Source of the DNA: Alcaligenes faecalis
GTDB lineage: Bacteria; Pseudomonadota; Gammaproteobacteria; Burkholderiales; Burkholderiaceae_B
Length of the DNA stretch: 64,000 bases
NCBI RefSeq assembly: GCF_005311025.1
Contig: NZ_CP031747.1
Span: 3,139,634 to 3,203,633 of the forward strand
Direction: 5' to 3'
The position numbers and the translations under genes are program-made. The notes below the pieces were generated by a model. That model had not been told where the DNA came from, did not search any database, and was given only the letters and a program-made list of their open reading frames with translations. Positions 8,234 through 18,336 of the stretch are shown here, piece by piece (the stretch's first letter is position 1; each line of letters starts with the position of its first letter).

Positions 8234-9919
8234 TTACATCGTGCCTTGGCGGCGCTTGTAAAAGTTACCAATATACATGGCCAGCAGCACGAGCACGGTA
8301 GAGATCAGAATCATGATGATCCCCAGCGCCGAGAGCTTGCCCCACAACCCATCTTCGGCATAACCCAGCACCTGTACCGCCAGCACTTCCGTACCGGGAC
8401 GGGACAGCACCACCGACACCGTCAGCTCACGAATGAACATGGTTGCCATCAAGATCCAGGCCGACACCACACCAGGAATCAGCAAAGGAATAATGATGCG
8501 GCGCATGGTGGTCCAGGAACTGGCCCCGGCAACGGCCGAGGACTCCTCCAGGTGGGCATGGACCTGCACAAAAGCGGCCGACAAGGGTCGGATACCGTAA
8601 GGCAGATAAGCGGCGATATAGGCCAGCAGCAAAGCGGTCAGCGTGGCATACAAAGGCGTTTGCACAAAGAACCACATAAAGCCGATACCAATCACAATCC
8701 CCGGGAAGGAAAAGGACAGGAAGCTCAAGGTATCCAGCAGCGCCGCCGCCCGCGTTCGTAACTTGACCACCACATAGGCCACAAACAGCGATAGCAATAC
8801 ACCCAGACTGGCTCCGACCACAGCCAGGAACAAACTGTTCTTCATGGCCACTTTGGAGATCGGATCTTGAATGACATCAATCCAGTTCGCCCAGCTCATC
8901 AAGGAGAAGGCGCGAGCACTAGGCACCATGGAATACGGAATCATGGAGGTGTACAGCAGCACGGCCACAGGCAGCACCACCATCAGCAAGCTGATAATGC
9001 CCACAATGATGAACAAGGGGATTTTCGCGCGACGCAATTCCAGCTGAGTGGGTTTGAAACCACGGCTGGAGATCGTCACATACTTGCTGCTTTCTTTCGT
9101 CATGTAGCGATACAGAACGATCAGGGCAATGGAGGCCGACAGCACACTCATGCCCAGCGCCGCCGCTTTTCCGTAATCCGGAGCGAAGCCGGTAGAGATC
9201 ATCTCGAACAAATAAGTGGCCAGCACATCCACACGACCTGGGGTACCCAGAACACGTGGCACGGCGTAGGAAGCCAAGGCCCGCACAATCGCCAGAATGA
9301 AAGCCGCCATGATGGCTGGACGCAGAATCGGCAGGGTAACCCGCGTCAAGGTACGCCACAGACCGCCCCCGAACACACGCGAGGACTCTTCCATGGAAAC
9401 GTCAAAAGAGGCCATGGCAGGCGCAATGATCAGGTAGGCCACAGGCATGTTCAACAAGCCTTCGACCAGAATCATGCCCCATAGGGAATAAATATTCAGC
9501 GGCGCTTCCTGCAGGCCCAATGTGTCCTGCAAGAACATATTGATCAGGCCGTTGGACGGGTTCAGCAACAATGCCCAGCTCACCGAGAACAGCAAGTGCG
9601 GAATCATCATGGGGACGATGGACAGCACCGTGAACACCCCTTTCATGGGCATGTTCGTACGCGTATTCAGGTAGGCCAGGAAAACAGCCAGCGCAGTAGA
9701 GAACAGGGACGAGCCCAGCACGAAAACCACCGTATTGAAGGTGACTTCCAGCAAGAAGGGATCGGTGTAGGCGGCTACGTATTTAGCCGTGGTAAAGGAG
9801 CCAAAAGCCGTCAGGCCCTGCGAGAAGCTGCCCAGCAGCAACATCAGGACCGGGCACAGCGTCAGAAAGCCGACGATCAGAATAAGCGACCAGCTAAGTG
9901 GTCTGCGTGTGTGATTCAT
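8234..9919 (-). CDS. ABC transporter permease, fused double-domain (FbpB/ThiP type)
   Basis: Inner-membrane permease of 561 residues with two tandem six-helix domains. Each domain contains an EAA-type loop that contacts the ATPase: EESSRVFGGGLWRTLTRVTLPILRP-like near residue 175 and EESSAVAGASSWTTMRRIIIPL-like near residue 440. This fused architecture is typical of importers for ferric ion, thiamine, 2-aminoethylphosphonate and similar ligands. The start codon is 12 bases after the stop of the ATPase gene, so it is the third gene of the binding protein-ATPase-permease operon. Substrate is undetermined. Confidence 0.88.
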   Translation of the reverse strand: MNHTRRPLSWSLILIVGFLTLCPVLMLLLGSFSQGLTAFGSFTTAKYVAAYTDPFLLEVTFNTVVFVLGSSLFSTALAVFLAYLNTRTNMPMKGVFTVLSIVPMMIPHLLFSVSWALLLNPSNGLINMFLQDTLGLQEAPLNIYSLWGMILVEGLLNMPVAYLIIAPAMASFDVSMEESSRVFGGGLWRTLTRVTLPILRPAIMAAFILAIVRALASYAVPRVLGTPGRVDVLATYLFEMISTGFAPDYGKAAALGMSVLSASIALIVLYRYMTKESSKYVTISSRGFKPTQLELRRAKIPLFIIVGIISLLMVVLPVAVLLYTSMIPYSMVPSARAFSLMSWANWIDVIQDPISKVAMKNSLFLAVVGASLGVLLSLFVAYVVVKLRTRAAALLDTLSFLSFSFPGIVIGIGFMWFFVQTPLYATLTALLLAYIAAYLPYGIRPLSAAFVQVHAHLEESSAVAGASSWTTMRRIIIPLLIPGVVSAWILMATMFIRELTVSVVLSRPGTEVLAVQVLGYAEDGLWGKLSALGIIMILISTVLVLLAMYIGNFYKRRQGTM

Positions 9920-9931
9920 GATGCCCCGCCC

Positions 9932-11017
9932 TTATGCCGACAACAGCATGCAGTGTTCAGGGTGCAGGTTAAAGCGTACGGTATCGCCCTCTTTCACCTT
10001 CACGTCTGGATCAATACACACCAGAAGCTGCTCTTTACCCACTTTGACCTCGGCCTCGTAGGACTCACCGACGAACTCCAGGGCCTGGACCTGACCGTGG
10101 AACAGGTTCTGCCCCACTTCATTGGCCTGGCTGCTGACACGAATAAATTCCGGGCGAATGCACAAGGTAACTTCGGTGCCCACGGGCAGGTCACGCTTCT
10201 TGCAATGCAGTTGGCCCAGTTCGCATTCCACAATGGTGGAGTCTGCACGCTGCTCCAGCACTTTGGCGCTGATCTGGTTGGCACGACCAATAAAGTCGGC
10301 CACAAAGCGGTGATCGGCATCAAAGTAAATTTTTTCTGGCGTACCAATTTCCAGAATCTTGCCACCTCGCATCACAGCGATGGAGTTGGACAAGGCCAAT
10401 GCCTCGACGCGATCATGCGTCACGTACACAGCGGTAATGTCCAGACGGCTCAGAAATTCGCGCAGTTCTTTACGGGTTTCTTCACGCAGCTTGGCATCCA
10501 GGTTACTGAGCGGCTCATCAAACAAAATGACTTTAGGCTCGGCCACCAGGGCTCGGGCCAATGCCACACGCTGCTGCTGACCACCGGACAGACGCGTTGC
10601 GGAACGCTGATCCACCCCTTCCAGCTGCACAAACTTCAGGATGTTCGCGACTTTTTCACGAATCACCTCTTTGCGCTCGCCGCGCACTTGCAAGGGGTAA
10701 GCAATATTGTCGAACACCGTCATGTGCGGCCAGATGGCGTATGTCTGAAACACCATGCCCAAACCGCGCTTTTCCACCGGCACAGCAATATTCTTGGCGC
10801 TGGACCAGACGATCTCGTCCCCAATGCGGATTTCACCCTCGTCTGGGGTTTCCAGACCAACAATGCACCGCAGCAGCGTGGTTTTGCCGCAGCCGCTGGG
10901 CCCTAACAGTGTGAAAAACTCATTAGCGGGAATCGTCAGGTTGATATTGTCCAAAGCCTTGAAGGTTTTGCCCTCTGAGACATAGGTCTTGCTTAGGCCG
11001 GTAATTTCAATTTGCAT
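9932..11017 (-). CDS. ABC transporter ATP-binding protein (PotA/FbpC type)
   Basis: A 361-residue ATPase. Walker A is GPSGCGKTT near residue 39, the signature is LSGGQQQRVALARAL near residue 144, Walker B is VILFDEPLSNLD, and the switch His lies in VYVTHDRVEAL. After the nucleotide-binding domain (about residues 1-235) comes a C-terminal TOBE-like beta domain, as in the maltose, spermidine and iron ATPases, which often serves regulation. It energises the fused permease encoded downstream. The ATG at 11017 begins MQIEITGLSKTYVSEG. Confidence 0.92.
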   Translation of the reverse strand: MQIEITGLSKTYVSEGKTFKALDNINLTIPANEFFTLLGPSGCGKTTLLRCIVGLETPDEGEIRIGDEIVWSSAKNIAVPVEKRGLGMVFQTYAIWPHMTVFDNIAYPLQVRGERKEVIREKVANILKFVQLEGVDQRSATRLSGGQQQRVALARALVAEPKVILFDEPLSNLDAKLREETRKELREFLSRLDITAVYVTHDRVEALALSNSIAVMRGGKILEIGTPEKIYFDADHRFVADFIGRANQISAKVLEQRADSTIVECELGQLHCKKRDLPVGTEVTLCIRPEFIRVSSQANEVGQNLFHGQVQALEFVGESYEAEVKVGKEQLLVCIDPDVKVKEGDTVRFNLHPEHCMLLSA

Positions 11018-11100
11018 AATGAGTAAATGTTTTCAATAAAAATAAGGCGAGGCGCCAAGGCGCCCCGTTCTAGACGAACCTGTCGTTCTTGTCGTCCCGA

Positions 11101-12138
11101 TTAACGGACGGCGAAGATACGGCTGAATTCGCGGCCCCAACGGACCAGTTCTTCGTCGCTCAGGTCGCGAATAGGCTCGACCTTGGCTTTATCGATCCCC
11201 GCAACCGGAGGGTGTACCCCTGGAGCCAGGACGTATTCGCCAACCTTGTTGGCCAGAATGCCCATGGCTTCATTACCCAGCCAGTAGTCCAGGAACACGC
11301 GAGCAGCATCAGGATGCGGTGCATTCTTGGTCAGGGCGATGGCACGTGGGGAGCCCAGCAAGGGCTGATCCGACATGGGGCCCCAGGCCAATGGCGCAGG
11401 CGACTTGGTCACGATGTACTTGGGCATGGAAATGGCAATCAACTTCTCGCCACTTTCAATAGGAGCCGGAGTTGGGCCAAACGAGGCCACGAACATGGGC
11501 TTGTTGGCAGCCAGGCCTTTCAGGAAGTCCAGCCACTGCTCTTCACTGCTAAAGACCTTTTCCTTCAAACCAATCAGCCAGCCAATGGTGGAGGGGTGGT
11601 TGGAAGGGTTGGCCATCACAATCTTGTCTTTCCACTTGGGATCGGCCAGATCTTCGTAGCGTTGTGGCGCATCCTCGGCCTTGAGGTGGTCCGTATTATA
11701 GATATAAGACACATATTCGATGCCAAATTGAATAATCGAATCGTCTTGAATGGCCCACTCGGGGTAGCCCTGCACGGCTTCGGACTGATGAGGAATCAGC
11801 ACGCCCTGCTCTTTGAGCAGTTGCAGCATGGGCAAGGGAGCCTGAACCACGTCCGCCATCAACTTGCCGGCGTTGAACTCGGTCAGGATGGTGGGGATGA
11901 ACTTGGAGCTGGAAATACGGGTGTATTTGCCTTCAATGCCTTGCGCTTGTTGCAAGGCCTTCATGATGGGCTCTACCGCCGTGATGTTGGCGTAGAAAAC
12001 AGCCTGGCCTTGAGCCTTTGCTTTTTCCAGTACGGCTGCGTCTGCCGCCCACGCCGCCCATGGCAAAGAGGTACTCATAGACGCCAGTCCGGTGGCACCT
12101 GCCAGCTTCAAGAAACGACGACGATCAAAAGTGGTCAT
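11101..12138 (-). CDS. Periplasmic substrate-binding protein with Tat-like signal
   Basis: Extracytoplasmic receptor of the importer, 345 residues from the ATG at 12138 (the frame also has a TTG nine bases earlier, less likely). The N-terminus MTTFDRRRFLKLAGATG is a twin-arginine-type signal followed by a hydrophobic stretch and WAADA as probable cleavage region. The mature part resembles the iron/polyamine group of binding proteins (Type II periplasmic fold): GQAVFYANI, DVVQAPLPM, YIYNTDHL, WKDKIVMANP. A redox partner or folded export is implied by the Tat motif. Ligand is unknown. First gene of the operon; 12139-12362 is the shared promoter region with the divergent dehydrogenase. Confidence 0.82.
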   Translation of the reverse strand: MTTFDRRRFLKLAGATGLASMSTSLPWAAWAADAAVLEKAKAQGQAVFYANITAVEPIMKALQQAQGIEGKYTRISSSKFIPTILTEFNAGKLMADVVQAPLPMLQLLKEQGVLIPHQSEAVQGYPEWAIQDDSIIQFGIEYVSYIYNTDHLKAEDAPQRYEDLADPKWKDKIVMANPSNHPSTIGWLIGLKEKVFSSEEQWLDFLKGLAANKPMFVASFGPTPAPIESGEKLIAISMPKYIVTKSPAPLAWGPMSDQPLLGSPRAIALTKNAPHPDAARVFLDYWLGNEAMGILANKVGEYVLAPGVHPPVAGIDKAKVEPIRDLSDEELVRWGREFSRIFAVR

Positions 12139-12362
12139 AGGATTCAAGTTCCAGTTAATTAGCCAGGAAATTATGTGCGCCCATCATAATCCAGACAGGC
12201 AAATTCCATTTATTACAGATCTATGTTTGGTTTAGAACATGAGGGGCCTGACGCCGTCAAGCCTAAAACGTTTTGCCGCTTATTCGGGCAGGCAAAGATC
12301 AAGCCGATAAAGCTGCGCTAAGCTGTACGATCGAACAGATTATTTTCAAGGAGGCCCGCGCC

Positions 12363-13286
12363 ATGACCCCATTCATTCAGCCTAAACACTATGAACCCGC
12401 CAGCCCGCAAAAAGTGGCGTTCATTGGTCTGGGGGTGATGGGCTATCCCATGGCAGGACATCTGGCCCAGGCAGGGCATCAAGTCACGGTGTACAACCGC
12501 AATCCAGCCAAGGCGGAACAATGGAGTAAGGAGTTCAAACAGGAATGGGCCGCTACTCCGGCCCTGGCCGCCGCACAAGCGGACATTGTTATGGCCTGCG
12601 TAGGCAATGATGATGACTTGCGCTCGATTTTTCTGGGACCGGACGGTGCGCTGGCAGGCATGAAGGCAGGTGGCCTGTTTATCGATCACACCACCGCCTC
12701 GGCCGAAGTGGCCCAGGAATTGGGAGCACTGGCTGCCAAACAGCAAGTTGCATTTATCGACGCCCCGATTTCCGGCGGGCAGGCTGGTGCTCAGAAAGGC
12801 ATGCTCAGCATTATGTGCGGTGGGCAAGCTGAGGATATGGAACGCGCCCGCCCCCTGATGATGAGCTACGCCCAGGCCTGCACCCTGATGGGGCCCTTGG
12901 GATCCGGGCAGTTGTGCAAGATGGTGAACCAGATTGCCGTCGTCGGACTCTTGCAGGGGTTGGCCGAAGCCATGGCTTTTGGTGAACGGGCCGGACTGGA
13001 TATGGAGCAGGCCCTGTCTGTATTGAGCAAGGGTGCGGCGCGCAGCTGGCAAATGGAAACTAAAGGCCCCACAATGCTGGCCAGAGACTTTCAGCCCGGC
13101 TTTACCGTGAACTGGATGTTGAAGGACCTGGATTTGGTGCAGCGGGAGGCACAGCGTAATGGGGCCCAGCTTCCCGCAACCCGCTTGATTCAGGAACAGT
13201 TTGCGAAGATTGCCCAGCAGGGCCATCGCGATTGGGATATTTCTACCCTGTTCAATCTGCTGGCCCGTCCAAACGACGCGGCTTAA
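12363..13286 (+). CDS. NAD(P)-dependent beta-hydroxyacid dehydrogenase (HIBADH family)
   Basis: A 307-residue oxidoreductase of the 3-hydroxyisobutyrate / tartronate-semialdehyde reductase family. I chose ATG 12363 because AAGGAGG sits eight bases upstream; a TTG at 12273 would add 30 unlikely residues. The dinucleotide motif is KVAFIGLGVMGYPMAGHL. IDAPISGGQAGAQKG is the substrate-binding signature, and Lys in GSGQLCKMVNQ is the catalytic lysine. It is divergent from the binding-protein gene and convergent with the sensor kinase, whose stop lies one base away. The specific hydroxyacid is not evident. Confidence 0.85.
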   Translation: MTPFIQPKHYEPASPQKVAFIGLGVMGYPMAGHLAQAGHQVTVYNRNPAKAEQWSKEFKQEWAATPALAAAQADIVMACVGNDDDLRSIFLGPDGALAGMKAGGLFIDHTTASAEVAQELGALAAKQQVAFIDAPISGGQAGAQKGMLSIMCGGQAEDMERARPLMMSYAQACTLMGPLGSGQLCKMVNQIAVVGLLQGLAEAMAFGERAGLDMEQALSVLSKGAARSWQMETKGPTMLARDFQPGFTVNWMLKDLDLVQREAQRNGAQLPATRLIQEQFAKIAQQGHRDWDISTLFNLLARPNDAA

Positions 13287-13287
13287 T

Positions 13288-14811
13288 TCACGTGTTTTCT
13301 GGTTTAGGCGCTTCGGACTGCAGCAAGGGCAAGCGTAGCGTCGCCTTCAAACCGTAGCCGCCCATATCGTTGGGCTCCCCATCGGTCAGCACAATCGTGC
13401 CGCCATTGCGCTCGGCGTAAGCCAGCGCAATGGCCAGACCCAGCCCGGAGCCAGAACCCCGTCCACCCTTGCGTGCCGGGCCGCCCCGGTCAAAACGTAC
13501 AAATACGCTTTCACGCAAACTGGCGGCCAAGCCCATGCCGTTGTCGGTAACGCTGATCCAGGCCAGCTTGTCGTCATGCCCGGCAGAAACCGTAATTGCA
13601 CTGCCACTACCAGCGTGATTGATGGCGTTGTGAATCAGGTTGGAAACGGACTCATGGATCTCGGCATCGCTGGCATACACCCACAAAGGTGCCTGCTCGC
13701 CCTCTTCTCCTGGCCCGATCCAGCCCAGATCCTGACGATGCTCACGGGCCAAAGGCAGATATTGCAACACCACCTCGCGCCCCAGACTGGCCAGGTCAAC
13801 CTGCCCCTGGCTCATGGTGGTGGTATGACTGGCATGAGCCAAAGCCAGCAACTGCTCGGTCAGGCGAGTCGCCTGCCCCAATTGCTTGATGATCGCCCCG
13901 AGGGATTCGCGGACGCGCTCGATATCCGGTTCACGGCGAGCATATTGGGCCTGGGTATGAATGATCGCCAAAGGGGTGCGTAATTGATGCGAGGCGTCGG
14001 CCAGAAACTGGGCCTGCCGATCCAGCACGGAACGATACAACTCAATATGGTGATTGACCGAACGCACCAAAGGCACTACTTCACGAGGAACATCACGCTC
14101 GTCCAAAGGCTGTAAGTCGTCCACGCTACGGTTACGCACTTCCTGTCGCAAGGCCTGCAGGGGGCGCAAGGCCCACGCTACGGCAAACCACACCAACGCC
14201 ACAGCCAGCAGCAACATGCGCAAATTGCGGAAAATGCCTTCGCGCCAGGCTTCTTGCTGGGTGCGCAAACGCAAATCCAGGCTTTCACCCACCATGACCA
14301 GAACCTGTCTATGCTGGCCTTTGTAGTGCAGGTCCCGCCACAAGGCCACCATGCGCACGGTGTCATTGCGAAAATACGAATCGTAGAAAACCGGCACGCC
14401 TTCATGGTCGGCCAGATTGGAAGGACGCGGCAGCCCTTCCATCCCCAGCAAGGTGCGCCCTTTTAACTGATTGGCATCAACACCGCCCAGGTTACGCACC
14501 AAAGGGGTGATTTCTTCGACGCGGAAATACTTGCGATTACCCGGTCGGGATTCCAGCATGACCTGCGCATAAAAAGGCGGATCAATACGCAAACTGCCGT
14601 CAGTATTGAACTCCACGCTGGTCTCCAGCACTTTGGCCGGTTCCAGCAAGGCGCTGTCGTAGACATTTTCCGTGACCGCGTTCATGGCCAGGTAGTCTTC
14701 CCAGCTGTCGTAAAGCAGTAAAGCCACCACCCCCGGTATCAGCAGTACCAGCAGCCAAAAGCGCAAACTGCCTTGCCAGGCATTGGCGGGGGGCGGAGAA
14801 GGGGCCGTCAT
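13288..14811 (-). CDS. Sensor histidine kinase, TctE-like
   Basis: Membrane kinase of 507 residues. It has a transmembrane helix at about 16-34, a periplasmic sensor of some 155 residues of the TctE N-terminal type, and a second helix at about 197-215. HisKA follows with ADASHQLRTPLA (His275), then the N box NLIHNAINHA, G1 DNGMGL and G2 GSGLGLAIA. TctE kinases sense tricarboxylates and control tctCBA genes. The tctBA pair at 4.9-6.9 kb is a plausible target but not adjacent. Its ATG overlaps the regulator's TGA by four bases. Confidence 0.9.
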   Translation of the reverse strand: MTAPSPPPANAWQGSLRFWLLVLLIPGVVALLLYDSWEDYLAMNAVTENVYDSALLEPAKVLETSVEFNTDGSLRIDPPFYAQVMLESRPGNRKYFRVEEITPLVRNLGGVDANQLKGRTLLGMEGLPRPSNLADHEGVPVFYDSYFRNDTVRMVALWRDLHYKGQHRQVLVMVGESLDLRLRTQQEAWREGIFRNLRMLLLAVALVWFAVAWALRPLQALRQEVRNRSVDDLQPLDERDVPREVVPLVRSVNHHIELYRSVLDRQAQFLADASHQLRTPLAIIHTQAQYARREPDIERVRESLGAIIKQLGQATRLTEQLLALAHASHTTTMSQGQVDLASLGREVVLQYLPLAREHRQDLGWIGPGEEGEQAPLWVYASDAEIHESVSNLIHNAINHAGSGSAITVSAGHDDKLAWISVTDNGMGLAASLRESVFVRFDRGGPARKGGRGSGSGLGLAIALAYAERNGGTIVLTDGEPNDMGGYGLKATLRLPLLQSEAPKPENT

Positions 14812-15494
14812 GAAACGCCGGATTCCGCCTCAAGCACTTCCAGCATGTAGCCCAGACCACGCACCGTCACGATGTGCACATCGCTATTGGCCAGTTTCTT
14901 GCGCAAGCGATGCAGGACAACCTCGATAGCATCAGGGCTGGCATCGCTATCGTGCTCGAATACTCGGGCAAATAACTGAGACTTCTCTACAGGCATGCCA
15001 GAGCGGCTGATCAGAACCAGCAAGGCCGCATGCTCACGCGGCGTCAAATGCACAATGGCATTGTCCAGCAGGAATGCTCGGCTCTCAGGGTTGTATTCCA
15101 AAGAACCACAGCTGACCACCGGGGCCACACGACCACGGCTACGCCGTACCAGTGCCGCCAGGCGAGCTTCCAGCTCTTCCAGGGCAAAGGGTTTGGTCAG
15201 GAAATCATCGGCACCCAGATTCAGACCACGAACGCGATCCTGCAAGGCACCTTGAGCGGTCAGAATCAGCACAGGAGTGTGATCGCCGCGTTCACGCATC
15301 TCGCGCAAAAGCACCAGCCCGTGTTTGTCGGGCAGGCGCAAATCCATCACGACCGCATCATACTCATGGGCCGCCAACAGTACTTCTGCCGAGCGGGCGT
15401 CATGAGCGGGATCGGGCAAAAAACCACTTTGCGCCAAGGCCCGCTCCAGCCATGCGGCCATTTCCCGCTCATCTTCAACCAATAATATGCGCAT
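14808..15494 (-). CDS. Response regulator, OmpR/TctD type
   Basis: A 228-residue DNA-binding regulator. The receiver domain (1-115) carries the acidic pocket VEDE, the phosphoacceptor Asp51 in VVMDLRLP, the switch Thr in LILTAQ and the conserved Lys in LTKPF. A winged-helix OmpR domain follows with [13 protein letters not shown] and the recognition helix [14 protein letters not shown]. Partner of the TctE-like kinase encoded immediately downstream (four-base overlap). Its 5' end overlaps the 3' end of rppH by 20 bases, so the three genes share a transcript. Confidence 0.93.
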   Translation of the reverse strand: MRILLVEDEREMAAWLERALAQSGFLPDPAHDARSAEVLLAAHEYDAVVMDLRLPDKHGLVLLREMRERGDHTPVLILTAQGALQDRVRGLNLGADDFLTKPFALEELEARLAALVRRSRGRVAPVVSCGSLEYNPESRAFLLDNAIVHLTPREHAALLVLISRSGMPVEKSQLFARVFEHDSDASPDAIEVVLHRLRKKLANSDVHIVTVRGLGYMLEVLEAESGVS

Positions 15495-16041
15495 GATCCC
15501 TGCTATCTAAGGTATCGGCATCAACTGCGCTTTGCAGGCGCTGACGTAAATAACGATTTTCCTGCCGTCGTCGGAACAAAATATCCGACAGCTCGTTCAG
15601 CGCTTGCTGATAGACTTCCCGCTTGAACTCAATCACTGAATCAAGTGGCACCCAATATTGACTCCAGCGCCATGCATCAAACTCCGGCGTCGACGAGGAA
15701 CGCAGGCAGACATCACTGTCTCGCCCTACCAGCCGCAACAGGAACCAGATTTGTTTCTGGCCCTTGTAATGGCCACGCGCCTCCCGACGTACAAAATGAT
15801 TGGGCACGTTGTAGCGAAGCCAATCTCGCGTCCGGCCTAATATACGGATATGCTCAGGCAGCAAGCCCACTTCTTCATGCAGTTCGCGGTACATCGCTTG
15901 TACGGGTGTTTCACCGTATTTAATACCGCCTTGCGGGAACTGCCAGGCATGTTCCCGAATACGCTTGCCCCAAAAAACCTCGTTCTTGCGATTAACGAGG
16001 ATAATTCCGACATTAGGACGGTAGCCTTCACGATCTAACAT
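15475..16041 (-). CDS. rppH: RNA pyrophosphohydrolase RppH (Nudix)
   Basis: Removes pyrophosphate from the 5' end of mRNAs, triggering RNase E-dependent decay. The 188-residue protein starts [17 protein letters not shown], and the Nudix box spans [23 protein letters not shown]-like residues near 39-61, with all catalytic glutamates present. The body ends in an Arg-rich tail, as usual for betaproteobacterial RppH. Divergent from proS (64 bases between starts). It is the first gene of a unit that continues with the TctD-like regulator. Confidence 0.95.
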   Translation of the reverse strand: MLDREGYRPNVGIILVNRKNEVFWGKRIREHAWQFPQGGIKYGETPVQAMYRELHEEVGLLPEHIRILGRTRDWLRYNVPNHFVRREARGHYKGQKQIWFLLRLVGRDSDVCLRSSSTPEFDAWRWSQYWVPLDSVIEFKREVYQQALNELSDILFRRRQENRYLRQRLQSAVDADTLDSRDHAHIIG

Positions 16042-16105
16042 AGGCCACCTCTAACGAATTCAATACAATTAGATCTGATTATACGTACCTGACGAGTTCC
16101 CTACC

Positions 16106-17842
16106 ATGCATGCTAGCCAGTATCACATTAATACCCTGAAAGAAGCGCCTACCGAGGCCGAAGTTGCCAGCCACCAGCTCATGACGCGCGCCGGCATGAT
16201 CCGTAAAGCCGCCGGCGGTATCTATACCTATATGCCGATGGGCCTGCGCGTGCTGCGCAAGATTGAAAACATCATCCGTCAGGAAATGGACCGCTCCGGC
16301 GCCATTGAGCTGCTGATGCCAGTCGTCCAGCCTGCCGAACTCTGGGTAGAGTCGGGCCGTTGGGAAAAATATGGTGACGAACTGCTGCGAATCAAGGATC
16401 GCCACCAGCGCGACTTCGTGCTGCAGCCTACCTCCGAAGAAGTGATCACGGACATTGCCCGCAACGAAATCCACAGCTGGCGCCAGTTGCCCATCAACTT
16501 CTACCACATTCAAACCAAATTCCGTGACGAGCGCCGTCCCCGCTTTGGCTTGATGCGTGGCCGCGAATTCACCATGAAGGATGCTTACTCCTTCGACCGC
16601 AATGCCGAGGACGCCCAAGCCAGCTACGACAATATGTACGACGCCTACATGCGCATCTTTGGGCGCCTGGGCTTGAACTTCCGTGCCGTGGCCGCTGATA
16701 CCGGCTCCATTGGCGGTTCGCGCAGCCATGAATTCCAGGTGATTGCCGATACCGGCGAAGACTTGCTGGTTTACAACCCTGACACCGACTACGCTGCCAA
16801 TATCGAGCTGGCTCCCGCCCCTTGCCTGCTGGCCGAGCGTGCCGCTCCTGGCCAAGCCCTGGTCAAGACCGCCACGCCTGATGCCCCCAAGTGTGAACTG
16901 GTGGCCCAATTCCTGGGCTGTGACCTGAGCCAAACCGTCAAGTCGGTTGTGCTGGCAACGGACGTCGAAGAAGACGGCAAGACCAAGAGCACCGTCCACC
17001 TGCTGCTGGTTCGTGGCGACCATGAAGTCAACGACATCAAGGTTTCCAAGCTGGCCGGCTTTGAAAAAGGCCACCGTCTGGCCACGGAAGAGGAAATTGT
17101 GGCCACCTTTGGCTGCAAGCCCGGTTACCTCGGTCCGATCGGCACCCGTCAGCCTGTGCAAGTGATTGCCGACCTGACCGTAGCCAATATGAGCGACTTT
17201 GTGTGCGGTGCCAACGAAGAAGGCTTCCACTACACGGGCGTGAACTGGGGTCGTGACCTGCCCGAGCCCATCAAGGCAGACCTGCGCAACGTGGTTCACG
17301 GCGACCCAGCCCCCGAAGGCGGCAAGCTGGCCATCCAGCGCGGTATTGAAGTGGGCCACGTTTTCTTCCTGGGCGATGTCTACTCCAAGAAGCTGAACGC
17401 CACCTTTTTGGAAACTGATGGTAAACCGGCTGTCATGCAAATGGGTTGTTATGGCATTGGCGTCAGCCGTATTGCCGCTGCTGCCATTGAACAAAACCAC
17501 GACGAACGCGGCATGATCTGGCCTCGTGCCCTGGCTCCTTTCGAAGTGGTGATCTGCCCGATCGGCTTTACCAAAAGCGATGCTGTGCGTCAGACTGCTA
17601 CTGATCTGTACACCCAGCTCAAAGAGCAAGGTGTGGATGTCATTCTGGACGACCGCGACGCCCGCCCCGGCATCATGTTTGCCGACTGGGAGCTGATTGG
17701 TGTGCCACTGCGCATTACCATTGGCGAGCGCGGCCTGAAAGAAGGCATGGTTGAAATGCAGGCACGCCGTGACGCCAGCAGCACCAACGTGCCGGTGGAC
17801 CAGATTGCCCAGGTCAGCCTGGAGCGTTTGGCCACGCTGTAA
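16106..17842 (+). CDS. proS: Prolyl-tRNA synthetase
   Basis: Charges tRNA-Pro with proline. The 578-residue product is the bacterial form: class II motifs surround residues 60-160 (motif 2 [17 protein letters not shown], with MKDAYSF after it). The INS editing domain that clears mischarged Ala-tRNA occupies about 220-400, motif 3 is [11 protein letters not shown] near residue 447, and the anticodon-binding domain is C-terminal (residues about 470-575). Length is typical. An antisense frame of 708 codons over this gene is a composition artefact. Confidence 0.97.
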   Translation: MHASQYHINTLKEAPTEAEVASHQLMTRAGMIRKAAGGIYTYMPMGLRVLRKIENIIRQEMDRSGAIELLMPVVQPAELWVESGRWEKYGDELLRIKDRHQRDFVLQPTSEEVITDIARNEIHSWRQLPINFYHIQTKFRDERRPRFGLMRGREFTMKDAYSFDRNAEDAQASYDNMYDAYMRIFGRLGLNFRAVAADTGSIGGSRSHEFQVIADTGEDLLVYNPDTDYAANIELAPAPCLLAERAAPGQALVKTATPDAPKCELVAQFLGCDLSQTVKSVVLATDVEEDGKTKSTVHLLLVRGDHEVNDIKVSKLAGFEKGHRLATEEEIVATFGCKPGYLGPIGTRQPVQVIADLTVANMSDFVCGANEEGFHYTGVNWGRDLPEPIKADLRNVVHGDPAPEGGKLAIQRGIEVGHVFFLGDVYSKKLNATFLETDGKPAVMQMGCYGIGVSRIAAAAIEQNHDERGMIWPRALAPFEVVICPIGFTKSDAVRQTATDLYTQLKEQGVDVILDDRDARPGIMFADWELIGVPLRITIGERGLKEGMVEMQARRDASSTNVPVDQIAQVSLERLATL

Positions 17843-17908
17843 GGACTCCAAGCAGGGCTGGCCGTGCGCCATGCCCTGCCCGTCAACATAAACTCTTTTA
17901 CGAACGAC

Positions 17909-18334
17909 ATGCTTAATGACAAGTGGGACACCCAGGCTCGGCTTGATATTCGCGTATATTACGAAGACACCGACGCTGGGGGGATCGTATATTACGCCAA
18001 CTACCTGAAATTCTTTGAGCGTGCGCGCACAGAATGGCTCAGGAACCTGGGCGTAAACCAATCCGATGTGGCCGAGCAGAATCAACGCCTGTTCGTAGTC
18101 AAGAAGGTTGAAATACAATATCTCAAACCTGCCCGGCTCGATGATTTGATCTCGGTGCGCAGCCGTATTACCCAGCTGGGTTCGGCTACCATCCATTTCG
18201 AACAAGGTGCCCTGCGAGGTGAGGAACTGTTATGCCAAAGCACCATCCAAATTGTTTGCGTTGACGCCAACACGCTTCGTCCAAGCAAGCTGGACTCTGA
18301 TTTACGTACCCTCTTGGAAAAGGTTCAGGACTGA
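17909..18334 (+). CDS. ybgC: Tol-Pal associated acyl-CoA thioesterase YbgC
   Basis: Hot-dog fold thioesterase, 141 residues from ATG 17909; a GTG at 17864 in the same frame would add 15 residues and cannot be excluded because neither start has a strong ribosome-binding site. The catalytic block YYEDTDAGGIVYYANYLKFF contains the active-site Asp, and the helix FERARTEWLRNLG is characteristic. YbgC hydrolyses short acyl-CoA or acyl-ACP thioesters and associates with phospholipid enzymes at the inner membrane. First gene of the tol cluster, ending two bases before tolQ. Confidence 0.92.
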   Translation: MLNDKWDTQARLDIRVYYEDTDAGGIVYYANYLKFFERARTEWLRNLGVNQSDVAEQNQRLFVVKKVEIQYLKPARLDDLISVRSRITQLGSATIHFEQGALRGEELLCQSTIQIVCVDANTLRPSKLDSDLRTLLEKVQD

Positions 18335-18336
18335 CC

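Noticed and set aside
9596-10906. 436-codon open frame on the plus strand
   Set aside because: Antisense to the ABC permease and ATPase genes; no family features.
16079-18205. 708-codon open frame on the minus strand
   Set aside because: It lies antisense to proS and ybgC, whose protein motifs are intact; the translated antisense text is His/Gln/Val-rich and resembles no family.
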